From Sulfitobacter albidus (lineage in GTDB: Bacteria > Pseudomonadota > Alphaproteobacteria > Rhodobacterales > Rhodobacteraceae), in the NCBI RefSeq assembly GCF_018200035.1, contig NZ_CP073581.1:1422501-1486500 (forward strand): a DNA stretch of 64,000 bases, in the 5' to 3' direction. Position 1 is the stretch's first letter; each line of letters opens with the position of its first letter. The notes under the pieces are model-generated. The model made no database searches. It was not told where the DNA came from and saw nothing but the letters and a program-made list of their open reading frames with translations. Both the position numbers and the translations under genes were made by a program. Below are positions 55,808-64,000 of the stretch, in pieces.

Positions 55808-57013
55808 TCACAAAACCGCGTCGAGCGCGGTCAGCAGCTGATCCATCTCCGCCTGCGAGGTGTAATGCGTGAAGCTCAGCCGCAGCACGCCGCGCTCCAT
55901 ATCCACGCCCATGGCGCTGAGCGCGCGTCCGGCGTAGAAATCACCGCCCCCCGCCATGATGCCATGGGCGGCCAGATCGGCGGCGGCCTCTTCACCGGGG
56001 CGGTTAAGCGCAAGCGCCACCGTGGGCGCGCGCCCCTCGGCGCGGTCGGGGCCGATGAGGCGCACCGAATTGCGATCTTTCACCGCGTCGAGCAATTGTT
56101 GCAGAAGCGGGATCTCGGCCCCGCGCATCAGATCATGCACGCCCTGCGGGCCATCAGCCCCGTGGTGTGCGGCCAGCGCGTCGACGTAATCGGCCATGCC
56201 CGCACAAGCGGCGACCTGCGCGTGATCCGGCCCGGCGGGGGTGAAGCGTTTATAGAGCGTATTCCCGTTGAAATGATGCCCCTGATTGGGCAGCAGCGCC
56301 CCCAGCGCGCGGCGGATCACCATCAGACCTTGATGCGGCCCGTAGGTCTTGTAGGCGGAGAAGAGATAGATATCCGGCCCCAGCGCCCCCACATCGGCAA
56401 AGCCGTGCGGCGCGTAGCTGACCCCGTCGACACAAACGAACGCGCCCGCCGCATGGGCCAGCGCCGTGATCTCGGTCACCGGGTTCACCGCGCCTACGAC
56501 ATTCGAGCAATGCGGAAAGCACACCAGCCGCACGCGGTCGTCCAGCAGATCCTCAAGGTCTGCGGGATCCAGCAGGCCGGTATCGGGATCAATCCGCCAT
56601 TCGCGCACCTCGATCCCCCGCGCGGCCAGGCGGCGCCATGGGCCGGTATTGGCCTCGTGGTCCTGATTGGTGACGACGATCGCCTCGCCCTCCTGCATCA
56701 TCTCGCCGAAGGCCTGAGCCAGCACATAGGCGTTCTGCGTGGTCGAGGGACCGAAGCTCAGCTCGTCGGTCTCAACGCCAAGGATCGCGGCCATGCGGCG
56801 GCGCGCCTCGTCCATTTCGGCCCCTGCGAGAGTGGACGCCTCATAGGGGGCGTAGGGCTGCACCTTGCGTTCGGTATAAAAGCGGGTGAGCCGGTCAATG
56901 ACCGGACGGCAGGTATAGCTGCCGCCCGCGTTTTCAAAGAATGCCTGCCCCTTCAGAGGGGCTGCGTCAAAGGCGGGGAAGTGGCCGCGCACAAAATCAA
57001 GATCAAGGGTCAT
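55808..57013 (-). CDS. Class V aminotransferase / cysteine desulfurase-like protein
   Basis: A PLP fold type I enzyme of 401 residues from the ATG at 57013. The active-site Lys lies in 'LFSAYKTYGPHQGLMVIRR', 'PHCSNVVGAVNPV' is the conserved SN/G motif, and 'VDGVSYAPHG' contains the cofactor Asp. It begins 'FPAFDAAPLKGQAFFENAGGSYTCRPVID', the desulfurase/selenocysteine-lyase start. No obvious catalytic Cys loop of the NifS or SufS kind was identified, so it may be a desulfurase-like aminotransferase of unknown substrate. First gene of a minus-strand array that includes cysK. Confidence 0.8.
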   Translation of the reverse strand: MTLDLDFVRGHFPAFDAAPLKGQAFFENAGGSYTCRPVIDRLTRFYTERKVQPYAPYEASTLAGAEMDEARRRMAAILGVETDELSFGPSTTQNAYVLAQAFGEMMQEGEAIVVTNQDHEANTGPWRRLAARGIEVREWRIDPDTGLLDPADLEDLLDDRVRLVCFPHCSNVVGAVNPVTEITALAHAAGAFVCVDGVSYAPHGFADVGALGPDIYLFSAYKTYGPHQGLMVIRRALGALLPNQGHHFNGNTLYKRFTPAGPDHAQVAACAGMADYVDALAAHHGADGPQGVHDLMRGAEIPLLQQLLDAVKDRNSVRLIGPDRAEGRAPTVALALNRPGEEAAADLAAHGIMAGGGDFYAGRALSAMGVDMERGVLRLSFTHYTSQAEMDQLLTALDAVL

Positions 57014-57052
57014 GCAGCGTAGCGTATCCATCCGCGGCACAGGGTCAAACGC

Positions 57053-57084
57053 AAAAGGCCCCGGAGATGCTCCGGGGCCTTTCT
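57053..57084 (-). terminator. Terminator after the BCCT gene
   Basis: A perfect 13-bp stem (AAAGGCCCCGGAG with CTCCGGGGCCTTT) and a 3-base loop. On the minus strand it runs into TTTTG, 20 bases after the BCCT stop; it also shields the aminotransferase promoter. Confidence 0.85.
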
Positions 57085-57103
57085 ATCGCTCTCGCCGGGT
57101 GCA

Positions 57104-58775
57104 TTACTCGGCGGGCACGGCGTCAGGCTCGGCCAGTGTCGGCACGCCCTGCGCCTCGCGGCGCCCGTCGTTGTAGATCGCCTTGATCAGGCCCAGACAC
57201 ATCAGCACCATCACGATGCTGAACGGCAGCGCGCCGATCACCATCGCCGTCTGAATGGCCGAGGTGCCGCCGGAGATCAGCAGCCCTGCAACCACCAGAC
57301 CAAGCGCCGCCCCCCAGAAGAGGATATGCGGGCGCGCCTTTGGCCCCTCATCGCCGGCCGCGTTGATCGTGTTGACGATCAGAACAGCCGAGTCCGCCGA
57401 GGTGACAAGGAATGTCATCAGCAGCACCACGATGATGAACGCCATGCCCCAGGCCAGGAACTCGGCAATGGGCGCAAGCATGAACTCGGTCATGGCAAAG
57501 ATCTTGTCGCCGTTGGCTGCGTCAAAGATCACACCGTTTGCCTCCCCGTTGAGCTCAAGATCGATGGCGGTGCCACCGGCCCAGGCAAACCAGACAAAGC
57601 ACATCAGCGCGGGCACGATCATCGCACCCAGCACGAATTCACGGATGGTGCGTCCGCGCGAAATCCGCGCGAGGAACAGACCCACGAAGGGCGCAAACGC
57701 GATCCACCAGGCCCAGTAGAACACCGGCCACCAGCCCTGCCACTGCGCCAGCTTGAACGCTTCGGATCCTTCGACACCGTCGGAGGCATAGACGTTGAAG
57801 CTCAGCCCCGGCAGCGCGATCAGGTAGTCGTAGATGCCGACAAAGAACGCGGTAAAGCCGAACCAAGTCGCGCCGAAGATGATGAAAAAGCTCAGCAGGA
57901 AGATCGACAGCACCATGTTGATGTTCGACAACCATTTGATGCCCTTGCCCACGCCCGACAGCGCCGACAGGGTCGAGGCGCCCATGATGACCACGATCGC
58001 CACGATCACGCCAACGGTGGTTGCGGTCCCGTCCTCGTTCATCAGACCGCTGATGCCGATCCGGTTCAGGCCGGCCACGAATTGCTCGACCCCAAAGCCC
58101 AGCGTTTGCGCCACGCCGAGGATCGTCGCCACCACGGCCACGATGTCGATCAGGTGGCCCAGCTTGCCCGACAGGCGCGCGCCAAACAGCGGCGTCAGCG
58201 AAGAGCGGATCGTCAGCGGCAAACCGCGACGATAGCTGAAGAACGCAAGAGCCAGCCCCGCGACCGCGTAGCACGCCCAGGCACCAAGACCCCAGTGCAG
58301 GAACGACCAGACATAGGCGGTGCGCACGTTGTCCGCCTCGCCCCGGTGGTGATCCCCTGAATGGTCGAGGGGTTGCTGCCGAAGTGGGCAACAGGCTCGG
58401 CCACGGCCCAGGTCAGCATGCCGACCCCGATGCCCGCGCCGAACATCATTGAGAACCACGAGAAGTTGTGGAACTCGGGTTTTTCGCCATCAAGGCCGAG
58501 GTTGAGCTTACCCGCCGTGGGCCAGATCGCGAGACCGAGACAGACGATAATGAAGAACGCAACGACGTAGATGTACCAAAACGCAAAGTTGCTCAGAATG
58601 AATCCGTTGAGACCGTTGAGCACGGCCCCGATTGCACGGGCCAGAAGATGGCCCAGACGCAGAGCGCCGAGATGATGATTTTCGAGGCCACCGTGACGTC
58701 GATGCTAAAGCCGCGGTAAAACCCTTTGTCCGCCGTTTTAATCGGCAGATCCATGAGGGGTGGTTCCAATGACAT
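57104..58775 (-). CDS. BCCT family betaine/DMSP-type transporter, frame broken twice
   Basis: A sodium- or proton-coupled importer of quaternary ammonium or sulfonium solutes. Three frames join to give about 557 residues: 'MSLEPPLMDLPIKTADKGFY' to 'WPVQSG' (break at C4 run 58626-58629), 'LNGLNGFILSNFAFWYIYVV' to 'GITTG' (break at C4 run 58340-58343), then 'EADNVRTAYVWSFLHWGLGAWA'. Twelve membrane helices and the Trp-rich 'WQGWWPVFYWAWWIAFAPFVGLF' segment fit BCCT. One added base per site restores the frame. Its place next to acuI-dmdA suggests DMSP uptake. An AGGGAGAAG ribosome-binding site precedes the start. Confidence 0.87.
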
Positions 58776-58906
58776 ATGTCTTCTCCCTTGTTTGGCTCGC
58801 CCTAGGATAGAAGACCTGCGACATAGTGCTACCGTAAATTTTCAACAAACGGGGCCGTTTTTGGCGCGAAATGCGCCGGAAATGGCGGAATACAGCGCGT
58901 GCGACC

Positions 58907-58943
58907 AAAAAAGAACCGCCGCTCCAATTGGAACGGCGGTTCT
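58907..58943 (-). terminator. Terminator after acuI
   Basis: A 10-bp stem (AGAACCGCCG with CGGCGGTTCT) extended by three more pairs around AATT. On the minus strand it is followed by TTTTTT. It lies 28 bases after the acuI stop and separates it from the BCCT gene. Confidence 0.85.
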
Positions 58944-58971
58944 CGAAAACTCTGATCTGGGATGAGCCGAC

Positions 58972-59957
58972 TCAGGCGTTGACGTCGACGACCACGCGGC
59001 CCTTGACCTGACCTTGCAGGATGTCGGCGCCCAGCTTGGGCAGATCAGAAAGCGTCGCGGGCACGACCATCGCCTCCAGCTTGTCCATCGGCAGATCCTT
59101 GGCAATCCGCTCCCACGCGCGCAGGCGGTTGTCATAGGGCTGCATCACGCTGTCGATGCCCAGCAGGTTCACGCCGCGCAGCAGGAAGGGGATCACCGTG
59201 GCGGGCAGACCGGCCCCACCGGCAAGGCCCACCGCCGCGACGGAGGCACCGTATTTCATCTGCCCCAGCACGCGGGCCAGCATGTCACCGCCCACCGCAT
59301 CGACGCAGCCGCCCCATGTCTCGCCCTCAAGCGGGCGCTTGACGGTTTCGTTGATCTCCTCGCGCGCGACGATCTGCGTCGCACCCAGGGATTTGAGGTA
59401 GTCACCCGTCTCGGGCCGTCCGGTCACACCTGCAACCTCGTGACCAAGTGCGGCAAGGATCGCCACCGCGACCGAGCCGACACCGCCTGCGGCACCCGTG
59501 ACCAGCACCGGACCATCCTTGATCCCGTGATCCTCCAGCGCCATCACCGACAGCATCGAGGTGAAGCCGGCGGTGCCGACAGCCATCGCCTGACGGGTAT
59601 CGAGCCCTGCGGGCAGCGGCACCAGCCAGTCGGCCTTGACCCGCGCCTTCTGCGCGTAGCCACCCCAGTGCACTTCGCCCACGCGCCAGCCGGTCAGCAC
59701 GACCTTGTCGCCGGGTTTGTAGCGGTCGTCCGACGACGCCTCGACCGTGCCCGCAAAATCAATGCCGGGCACATGGGGTACTGGCGCACCAGCCCGCCGC
59801 CCTTGGGCGACATGCACAGACCGTCCTTGTAGTTGACGGTGGTATAGTCGACCGCGACCGTCACCTCGCCCTCGGGCAGATCGTCGAGGCCGATCTGCTT
59901 GACCTCTGCGCTGGCCTTGCCCTCGTCGTTTTGCGTCATCACCAAAGCGTTGAACAT
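58972..59957 (-). CDS. acuI: Acryloyl-CoA reductase AcuI, frame broken at 59774-59777
   Basis: Reduces toxic acryloyl-CoA to propionyl-CoA with NADPH during DMSP breakdown. The start is the ATG at 59957 after AAGGAGAGACAG. The N-terminal part 'MFNALVMTQNDEGKASAEV' to 'LVRQYP' breaks at the C4 run 59774-59777 and continues 'HVPGIDFAGTVEAS'. One added base gives about 328 residues, the usual length. It is a zinc-free MDR/YhdH-type oxidoreductase with the cofactor motif 'VTGAAGGVGSVAVAIL'. It follows dmdA by 85 bases, the order known from Ruegeria. Confidence 0.92.
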
Positions 59958-60042
59958 CGTCTGTCTCTCCTTTTGAAGCGCCCCGTGGCGGGGCCGGATC
60001 GTGGGGGTGGGCGGCGGGTGCCGCCTGTGTCTGATCGGGCCG

Positions 60043-61146
60043 TCAGGTCCAGAAGTTTTCGTGCACGGTGGCCTCACGCGGGCCTTCGTGGGTCTCTACC
60101 GTGACATTTGTGCCTTCGTCCCAGTGGGTCATGCGCACCATGCCGATGGCCACGTTGGTGTCGTGATCGGGCGACCACGCGGCAGAGGTCACCTGCCCCA
60201 CGCGCTTGCCCTTTGCAGTGATGGGCCAGGCGCGATCGCAGCCCGGCACCTTCGGCCCATCGATTTCAATCGCGCGGATCTGCTGCACCGGACCCTCCTT
60301 GGCCACGCGCAAAAGCGCGTCGCGCCCGATGCAGCCGATGGCCGTCTGCGTGTCGCAAAACCGGCCCAGACCACATTCGTGCGGGGTATTGTCGTCGGTC
60401 ATGTCGTTGCCGTAGCTCAGCAGCCCGCCCTCGACCCGCTCGATCCCGTTGGGGCAGCCCGCGTGCACGTCCAGATCGCGCCCGGCTTCCATCAGCGCGT
60501 TCCACAGCGGCATCGCAATATCAGAGCCTTCGACGTAAATCTCGAACCCGCCCTGCTTGGAATAGCCCGAACGCGCGATGTTCAGATAGCGGCCCTGAAA
60601 TTCAAACATGCCAAATCGGAAGAACCGGATGTCGCGCACCGCGTCGCCAAAAACCCGCGCCAGCAGATCGTCGGACTTTGGCCCCTGCACGGCCAGCGGG
60701 CTCACGTCAGGCTCGTCGATCAGCACGTCAAGGCGGTAGCCATTGGCCAGCCCCTTGACCCACAGCATCAGGTCACTGTCGGCGATAGAGATCCACCAGC
60801 GATCCTCCGTCAGTTTCAGCCCCACCGGATCGTTGAGCATGCCGCCCGTCTCGTCCACGATGGGCAGATAGAAACACCGCCCCGGCAACATACCGCGCAG
60901 ATCGCGCGGGGTGAGCATCTGCATCAGGCGCGCGGCGTCAGGGCCGCGCAACTCCACCTGCCGCTCGACCGCGACATCCCACAGCTGCACCGCGGATTTC
61001 AGATGCGCATAGTCCTCCTCGACCGAGCGGAAGACCGTCGGCAGCAGCATGCGGTTGTAGACCGTGTAGGCCTTGACGCCTGCGGCCTCGACCCCGTCGG
61101 AAAACGGGGTGCGGCGCAGACGGCGGGACGGGGAAATCAGCGCCAT
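60043..61146 (-). CDS. dmdA: DMSP demethylase DmdA
   Basis: Transfers a methyl group from dimethylsulfoniopropionate to tetrahydrofolate, giving methylmercaptopropionate. The 367-residue protein starts at the ATG in the TGATG overlap with the DinB gene. It is a GcvT-fold enzyme: 'TPFSDGVEAAGVKAYTVYNRMLLPTVF', 'YGNDMTDDNTPHECGLGRFC' and 'RSGYSKQGGFEIYVEGS' closely match known roseobacter DmdA and differ from GcvT. No reading-frame problem. Likely operon: DUF2182 - DUF1326 - DinB - dmdA - acuI. Confidence 0.93.
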   Translation of the reverse strand: MALISPSRRLRRTPFSDGVEAAGVKAYTVYNRMLLPTVFRSVEEDYAHLKSAVQLWDVAVERQVELRGPDAARLMQMLTPRDLRGMLPGRCFYLPIVDETGGMLNDPVGLKLTEDRWWISIADSDLMLWVKGLANGYRLDVLIDEPDVSPLAVQGPKSDDLLARVFGDAVRDIRFFRFGMFEFQGRYLNIARSGYSKQGGFEIYVEGSDIAMPLWNALMEAGRDLDVHAGCPNGIERVEGGLLSYGNDMTDDNTPHECGLGRFCDTQTAIGCIGRDALLRVAKEGPVQQIRAIEIDGPKVPGCDRAWPITAKGKRVGQVTSAAWSPDHDTNVAIGMVRMTHWDEGTNVTVETHEGPREATVHENFWT

Positions 61147-61652
61147 CAGGCGTCCTCCGGCATGAAAACGAGATCGCTCACCGGCGTCTCTGCCCCCATC
61201 GCGCCCAGCATCTGGTGGATCTGGCCGCGGTGGTGGGTCTGGTGGTTGAACATATGGGTGATGCACAGCCCGACGGGCTGTGTGACGGTCCGCTCCAACG
61301 TGCCGGAATACCATTCCAGATCGCCGCGCAGATCCATGTTTGACAGCGTTTGCGCCCAGATCCGCATCCGCCCATCCAGACGAAAGCGCATCGCGTCCCA
61401 CTCGCCCGGCGTGGCCGCAAATTCGCGGAAATCGACGCCCTTGGCCGGTGCCTGCACATCGCTGCAAAAGCGGCTCATCCACAGGGTATCGGCCCACAGG
61501 ATGTGGTTGAGCGTGGCAAAGATCGAGCCGAAGAAGGCGCCGCGATCGGCACGCAGCTCCGCCTCGCCCATCGGTTGAATTAAGCGCCGCAATTGATTGT
61601 TTTGCCACGCATTATAGCGCGCCATTTGCAACACGTAATCCTTCTGGATCAC
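61146..61652 (-). CDS. DinB family protein
   Basis: A four-helix-bundle protein of 168 residues with GTG start overlapping the DUF1326 stop (GTGA). The metal-binding His triad is present: 'ATLNHILWADTLWM' (first His) and 'HMFNHQTHHRGQIHQML' (second and third). DinB/YfiT proteins are often thiol-dependent S-transferases using bacillithiol, mycothiol or glutathione. Next to dmdA it could act on a sulfur-containing product or aldehyde, but that is speculation. TGATG overlap with dmdA makes coupled translation likely. Confidence 0.82.
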   Translation of the reverse strand: MIQKDYVLQMARYNAWQNNQLRRLIQPMGEAELRADRGAFFGSIFATLNHILWADTLWMSRFCSDVQAPAKGVDFREFAATPGEWDAMRFRLDGRMRIWAQTLSNMDLRGDLEWYSGTLERTVTQPVGLCITHMFNHQTHHRGQIHQMLGAMGAETPVSDLVFMPEDA

Positions 61653-62356
61653 GGTTTGGGGCCTTTCCAGTCAATCGGGCAGATCTCTGCCGATTTTCCG
61701 CCAAAGTCCCAGACGCGCCCGTAGTCGCGCACTTTTGATTTCAGACCGCGCGCGGCGATGATGTCGGGGCCCATCCAGTATTTGGAGTTCGAGATCATGA
61801 CGGGATGCTCGGGGTCCTTGCCCGCGATGGCCTCGATCTCGCCCGCGATCTTGCGGCCGATCTGGATCGAGCGGCGGTTGCCGTCGCGCAGGATCTGCAC
61901 CGGTGCGCGTTCGGCGCCGATGATCTCGGACACCAGCATGGTGAACAGGCCCGTGGTCCCGCCCGCCGCACCGGAGAAGATCTGCAGGATGCCGTTGTAG
62001 GCCTTGCCGGAGGCGCGTTCATCCACATAGGCGGCAACCTTCCAGTTGCCCTCGCCCATGCGACCGGGGATATCGACCAGCAGCCCGACGTTCAGACCGC
62101 CAAGGTCCTCGCCCTCATAGTGGCCCTCGTCGATGGCGATGGCCATCCAGGCGTGGCAATGCCCTTCGGTGGGCGGATGCGCGCCAAGGCTGACAACGCA
62201 GGGGCAGAACAGCTCGCACGAGCAGTTGAGGAACAATTCGCCCTTGATCGCCCATTCCGTCGGCGTCGCTTCGCGGCGCTTGGGGTTGGGCATGCGGCTG
62301 TCGATGCGCTGGCTGATGGGCAGCCTGTCGGCGTCGGCCCGTTTGTTGGTCGCCAT
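61649..62356 (-). CDS. DUF1326 domain protein
   Basis: A protein of 235 residues with a Cys-rich cluster: Cys45, 47, 51 and 53 in 'LNCSCELFCPC', then His60, Cys67 and His68. This is the DUF1326 signature and looks like a metal site. The remainder holds 'GRMGEGNWKVAAYVDERASGKAYNGILQIFSGAAGG'. There is no signal peptide, so it is cytosolic or peripheral. It is coupled to DinB and lies 3 bases after a DUF2182 membrane gene; the two are a recurrent pair, function unknown. Confidence 0.82.
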   Translation of the reverse strand: MATNKRADADRLPISQRIDSRMPNPKRREATPTEWAIKGELFLNCSCELFCPCVVSLGAHPPTEGHCHAWMAIAIDEGHYEGEDLGGLNVGLLVDIPGRMGEGNWKVAAYVDERASGKAYNGILQIFSGAAGGTTGLFTMLVSEIIGAERAPVQILRDGNRRSIQIGRKIAGEIEAIAGKDPEHPVMISNSKYWMGPDIIAARGLKSKVRDYGRVWDFGGKSAEICPIDWKGPKP

Positions 62357-62359
62357 GTC

Positions 62360-63148
62360 TTATCCTCCCGAGATGACAGGCCAGCCCGCCACGGCACAGG
62401 CGCCGAGGATCAGGGCAAACCCCATTGGTTTTGTCACGTAATGTCCGATTTGCGGCAGTTTTTCCAGCACCATGAAAAAGGTCGCCAGCCCCATCCACGC
62501 AAGGTTCATCACCCCGCCCGCAAATCCCAGCGCCATGAAGCCCCAGCAGCAGCCGACGCAAAACGCACCAAGGCCAAGCCCCATGCGCGCCCCGCCCGCA
62601 AATCCGGTGCGCCAATGGCCCAGAAAATACATCGCAGGCGCGTGGCAGACGCCGTGGCAGATCTCTTTCGCGCGGGTGAACTGGTAGAGGCCCACGGCCA
62701 GCAGCAGCGCGGCGGCAAACCAGCGCGAGGTGGCAATACCCAGCATGTCGATCACCCCGCCGAACAGGAGTGCCAGTTGCACCCCCGCCAGCACCAGCGC
62801 AAAGCCGACCCAGACGGCAAAATAGCCCGCGATCACGCCCAGCCACCCTGCCCGCGTGCCATTGGCACTGCGCATCAGATCTTCGTAGGCGCGCAGCGTG
62901 GGCACGAGCGTGGGCAGCATCATCGCGGCCATCATCGCCGCCCACATCGCCGCCAGCGGGCCGAATTCGGCCATCGGCATCTTCATGTCCATGCGCGGGT
63001 CCATCCGGCGCATCGCCTCGGCCATCGCATCGGGACGGCCCAGCAGATCAAGGCCCATATCGGTGCTCATCACCACCATCATCCACCACGCCACAAGGAT
63101 CAGGCCAAAAAAGCCGAGCCAAAGCGTCGAGCGGAGGAGATGGGGCAT
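62360..63148 (-). CDS. DUF2182 integral membrane protein (predicted metal-binding)
   Basis: A protein of 262 residues with about seven membrane helices, among them 'STLWLGFFGLILVAWWMMVVMSTDMGLDLL' and 'GVIAGYFAVWVGFALVLAGVQLALL'. Metal-ligand-like motifs are 'KEICHGVCHAPAMY' and 'GAFCVGCCWGFMALGF', and the N-terminal half has several Met and Asp ('RRMDPRMDMKMP'). First gene of the divergent operon. Its promoter overlaps the GntR operator region. DUF2182 is uncharacterised. Confidence 0.82.
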   Translation of the reverse strand: MPHLLRSTLWLGFFGLILVAWWMMVVMSTDMGLDLLGRPDAMAEAMRRMDPRMDMKMPMAEFGPLAAMWAAMMAAMMLPTLVPTLRAYEDLMRSANGTRAGWLGVIAGYFAVWVGFALVLAGVQLALLFGGVIDMLGIATSRWFAAALLLAVGLYQFTRAKEICHGVCHAPAMYFLGHWRTGFAGGARMGLGLGAFCVGCCWGFMALGFAGGVMNLAWMGLATFFMVLEKLPQIGHYVTKPMGFALILGACAVAGWPVISGG

Positions 63149-63187
63149 AGGCGGGCACCGTCGGGCGAGTCGATTGTTGCAAATTTA

Positions 63188-63231
63188 ATGTCAGACAATT
63201 AGGCTTTTGCCAAATGGTAATTGTCTGACAT
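63188..63231. promoter_or_regulatory. Twin-operator region for the GntR regulator and DMSP operon
   Basis: A perfect 14-bp inverted repeat: ATGTCAGACAATTA (63188-63201) and TAATTGTCTGACAT (63218-63231) with 16 bases between. Each arm holds its own FadR-type palindrome, TGTCAGACA at 63189-63197 and TGTCTGACA at 63222-63230, 33 bases apart, about three helical turns. The right arm ends one base before the GntR start codon. Two dimers could bind cooperatively and block both divergent promoters. Confidence 0.8.
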
Positions 63232-63975
63232 ATGAAGATCGATCCTGATAGCACCGCCGACCTCTCGGCCCAGATCGCCGCCGCCATCCGCGAGGAAATC
63301 GTTGCGGGCCGTCTGATCGTGGATCAGCGCCTCCCGTCGGAGGCCGAGCTGGCCGATCACTTCGACGTCTCCCGCTCGTCGGTGCGCGAGGCGCTCAAAC
63401 GGCTTGCCGCGCAATCGCTGATCCGCACGCAGCGTGGCGCGTCGGGCGGCGCGTTCGTCAATCGCATCTCGTTCGAACAAGCCTACGCCCAGCAGATCAC
63501 CACCTCGACGTTGCTCTTGTCGATGAACGCGGTGAGTTTCGAGACCGCCTGCGAGGCGCGTTTCGCGCTGGAGCGGTCCTGCGCCGCGCTTTCGGCCGCG
63601 CGCCGCCTGCCCGACCATCTGGCCGCCATGCGCGCCGAGATCCACCGGCAGGGCCAGCCCGGATTGACCGATGAGGCATTTTGCGCCTCTGATGTCAGCT
63701 TTCATCGTGCGTTGGTGGATGGGGCCGGCAACCCGGTGCTCAGCTACCAATTGGCCGGCGCGGTGGAGGCGATGCAGCCCCTGATGAACATGATCACCTT
63801 CACCGCCCGCGACCGTGCGCGCATCGTGGACCTGCACACGGCCATCGCCGACGCGGTCGAAGCGCAGGATGCGACGGCTGTGACCGCCGGGCTACACGCG
63901 CTGGAGGCAGAGACGCAGGCGCTTGCCGCCACGATGTTCGCCAAGGGCCGCGATCACGCGTCGGTGCGGGCGTAA
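63232..63975 (+). CDS. GntR family regulator with FCD domain
   Basis: A protein of 247 residues. The ATG at 63232 is forced by an in-frame TGA six bases before it. No Shine-Dalgarno is visible, so the mRNA may be leaderless. Residues about 10-75 are the winged helix ('REEIVAGRLIVDQRLPSEAELADHFDVSRSSVREALKRLA'), and residues about 100-235 are the ligand-binding FCD domain with metal-site residues ('DVSFHRALVDGAGNPVL'). Probably senses a DMSP breakdown product or related acid and controls the divergent dmdA-acuI operon and itself. A GntR gene lies at the equivalent place in Ruegeria. Confidence 0.9.
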   Translation: MKIDPDSTADLSAQIAAAIREEIVAGRLIVDQRLPSEAELADHFDVSRSSVREALKRLAAQSLIRTQRGASGGAFVNRISFEQAYAQQITTSTLLLSMNAVSFETACEARFALERSCAALSAARRLPDHLAAMRAEIHRQGQPGLTDEAFCASDVSFHRALVDGAGNPVLSYQLAGAVEAMQPLMNMITFTARDRARIVDLHTAIADAVEAQDATAVTAGLHALEAETQALAATMFAKGRDHASVRA

Positions 63976-64000
63976 ATCACCGTCAGGATCGCTGCCCCCA

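Noticed and set aside
57104..59957. Decay of the DMSP locus into pseudogenes
   Set aside because: The three breaks in the BCCT gene and acuI follow the same one-base homopolymer pattern as obgE, while dmdA and the remaining genes are intact.
60043..61146. Glycine cleavage T protein (gcvT)
   Set aside because: No gcvH or gcvP neighbours, and the sequence matches DmdA features; acuI and the GntR gene next to it fit DMSP metabolism.

Overview
The window reads as chromosomal DNA of a marine Rhodobacterales bacterium (Roseobacter group). Four things point there. The L21 gene carries a long C-terminal extension, there is a ChpT-type phosphotransferase, trgA-trgB-cysK occur in that order, and there is a DMSP demethylation locus (dmdA next to acuI under a GntR regulator). 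DNA is GC-rich, genes are tightly packed and many stop/start codons overlap (ATGA or TGATG). I do not assign a genus.

Layout. 1-7.5 kb: two DUF2059-like secreted proteins, rplU-rpmA with a strong terminator, GNAT-LysE-GNAT, then obgE-proB-proA. 7.5-12.8 kb: chpT (minus strand), a DUF3553 protein, the ornithine-lipid genes olsB-olsA, a GAF-like gene, and rpsB-tsf. 13.1-16.3 kb: aroQ coupled to an orphan LuxR regulator, then an ISNCY/IS1202-like insertion sequence that also carries a small membrane ORF. 16.3-23.7 kb: the phosphate regulon phoR / Pho box / pstSCAB-phoU-phoB, with a clear three-repeat Pho box in front of pstS. 23.7-28.1 kb: gamma-carbonic anhydrase, gmk and yicC, a PAS protein, and class II DAHP synthase. 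28.3-35.4 kb: a GlxA-type AraC regulator and a branched-chain amino acid ABC importer (livK-G-F, small secreted protein, livH-M).

35.4-47.1 kb: a HerA-like ATPase, a 445-bp gap with two perfect terminators (candidate small RNAs), an IalB-like protein, an envelope operon (L,D-transpeptidase, LpxD, ACP, ketoacyl synthase) divergent from a MepK-like endopeptidase, a 958-residue sulfotransferase-TPR-glycosyltransferase fusion, a P-loop protein and tRNA-Ser(GGA). 47.2-57 kb: a minus-strand array of a class V aminotransferase-like gene, photolyase, cfa, trgA, trgB, cysK, a large MscS channel and alaX. 57.1-64 kb: the DMSP locus, with a BCCT transporter, acuI, dmdA, DinB, DUF1326 and DUF2182 genes. 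It is divergent from a GntR/FCD regulator whose start codon abuts a perfect 14-bp inverted repeat that holds two FadR-type half-palindromes.

A quality signal runs through the window. Eight reading-frame breaks in six genes (obgE, the glxA-like gene, the small liv-operon gene, alaX twice, the BCCT gene twice, acuI) all look like loss of one base from a run of four to six G or C. Because obgE is normally essential and the protein reads on smoothly each time, I treat these as probable base-calling errors and annotate the genes across the break. The most interesting biology is the DMSP operon with its twin operator and uncharacterised DinB/DUF1326/DUF2182 cargo, the sulfotransferase-TPR-GT2 fusion, and the two candidate sRNAs.
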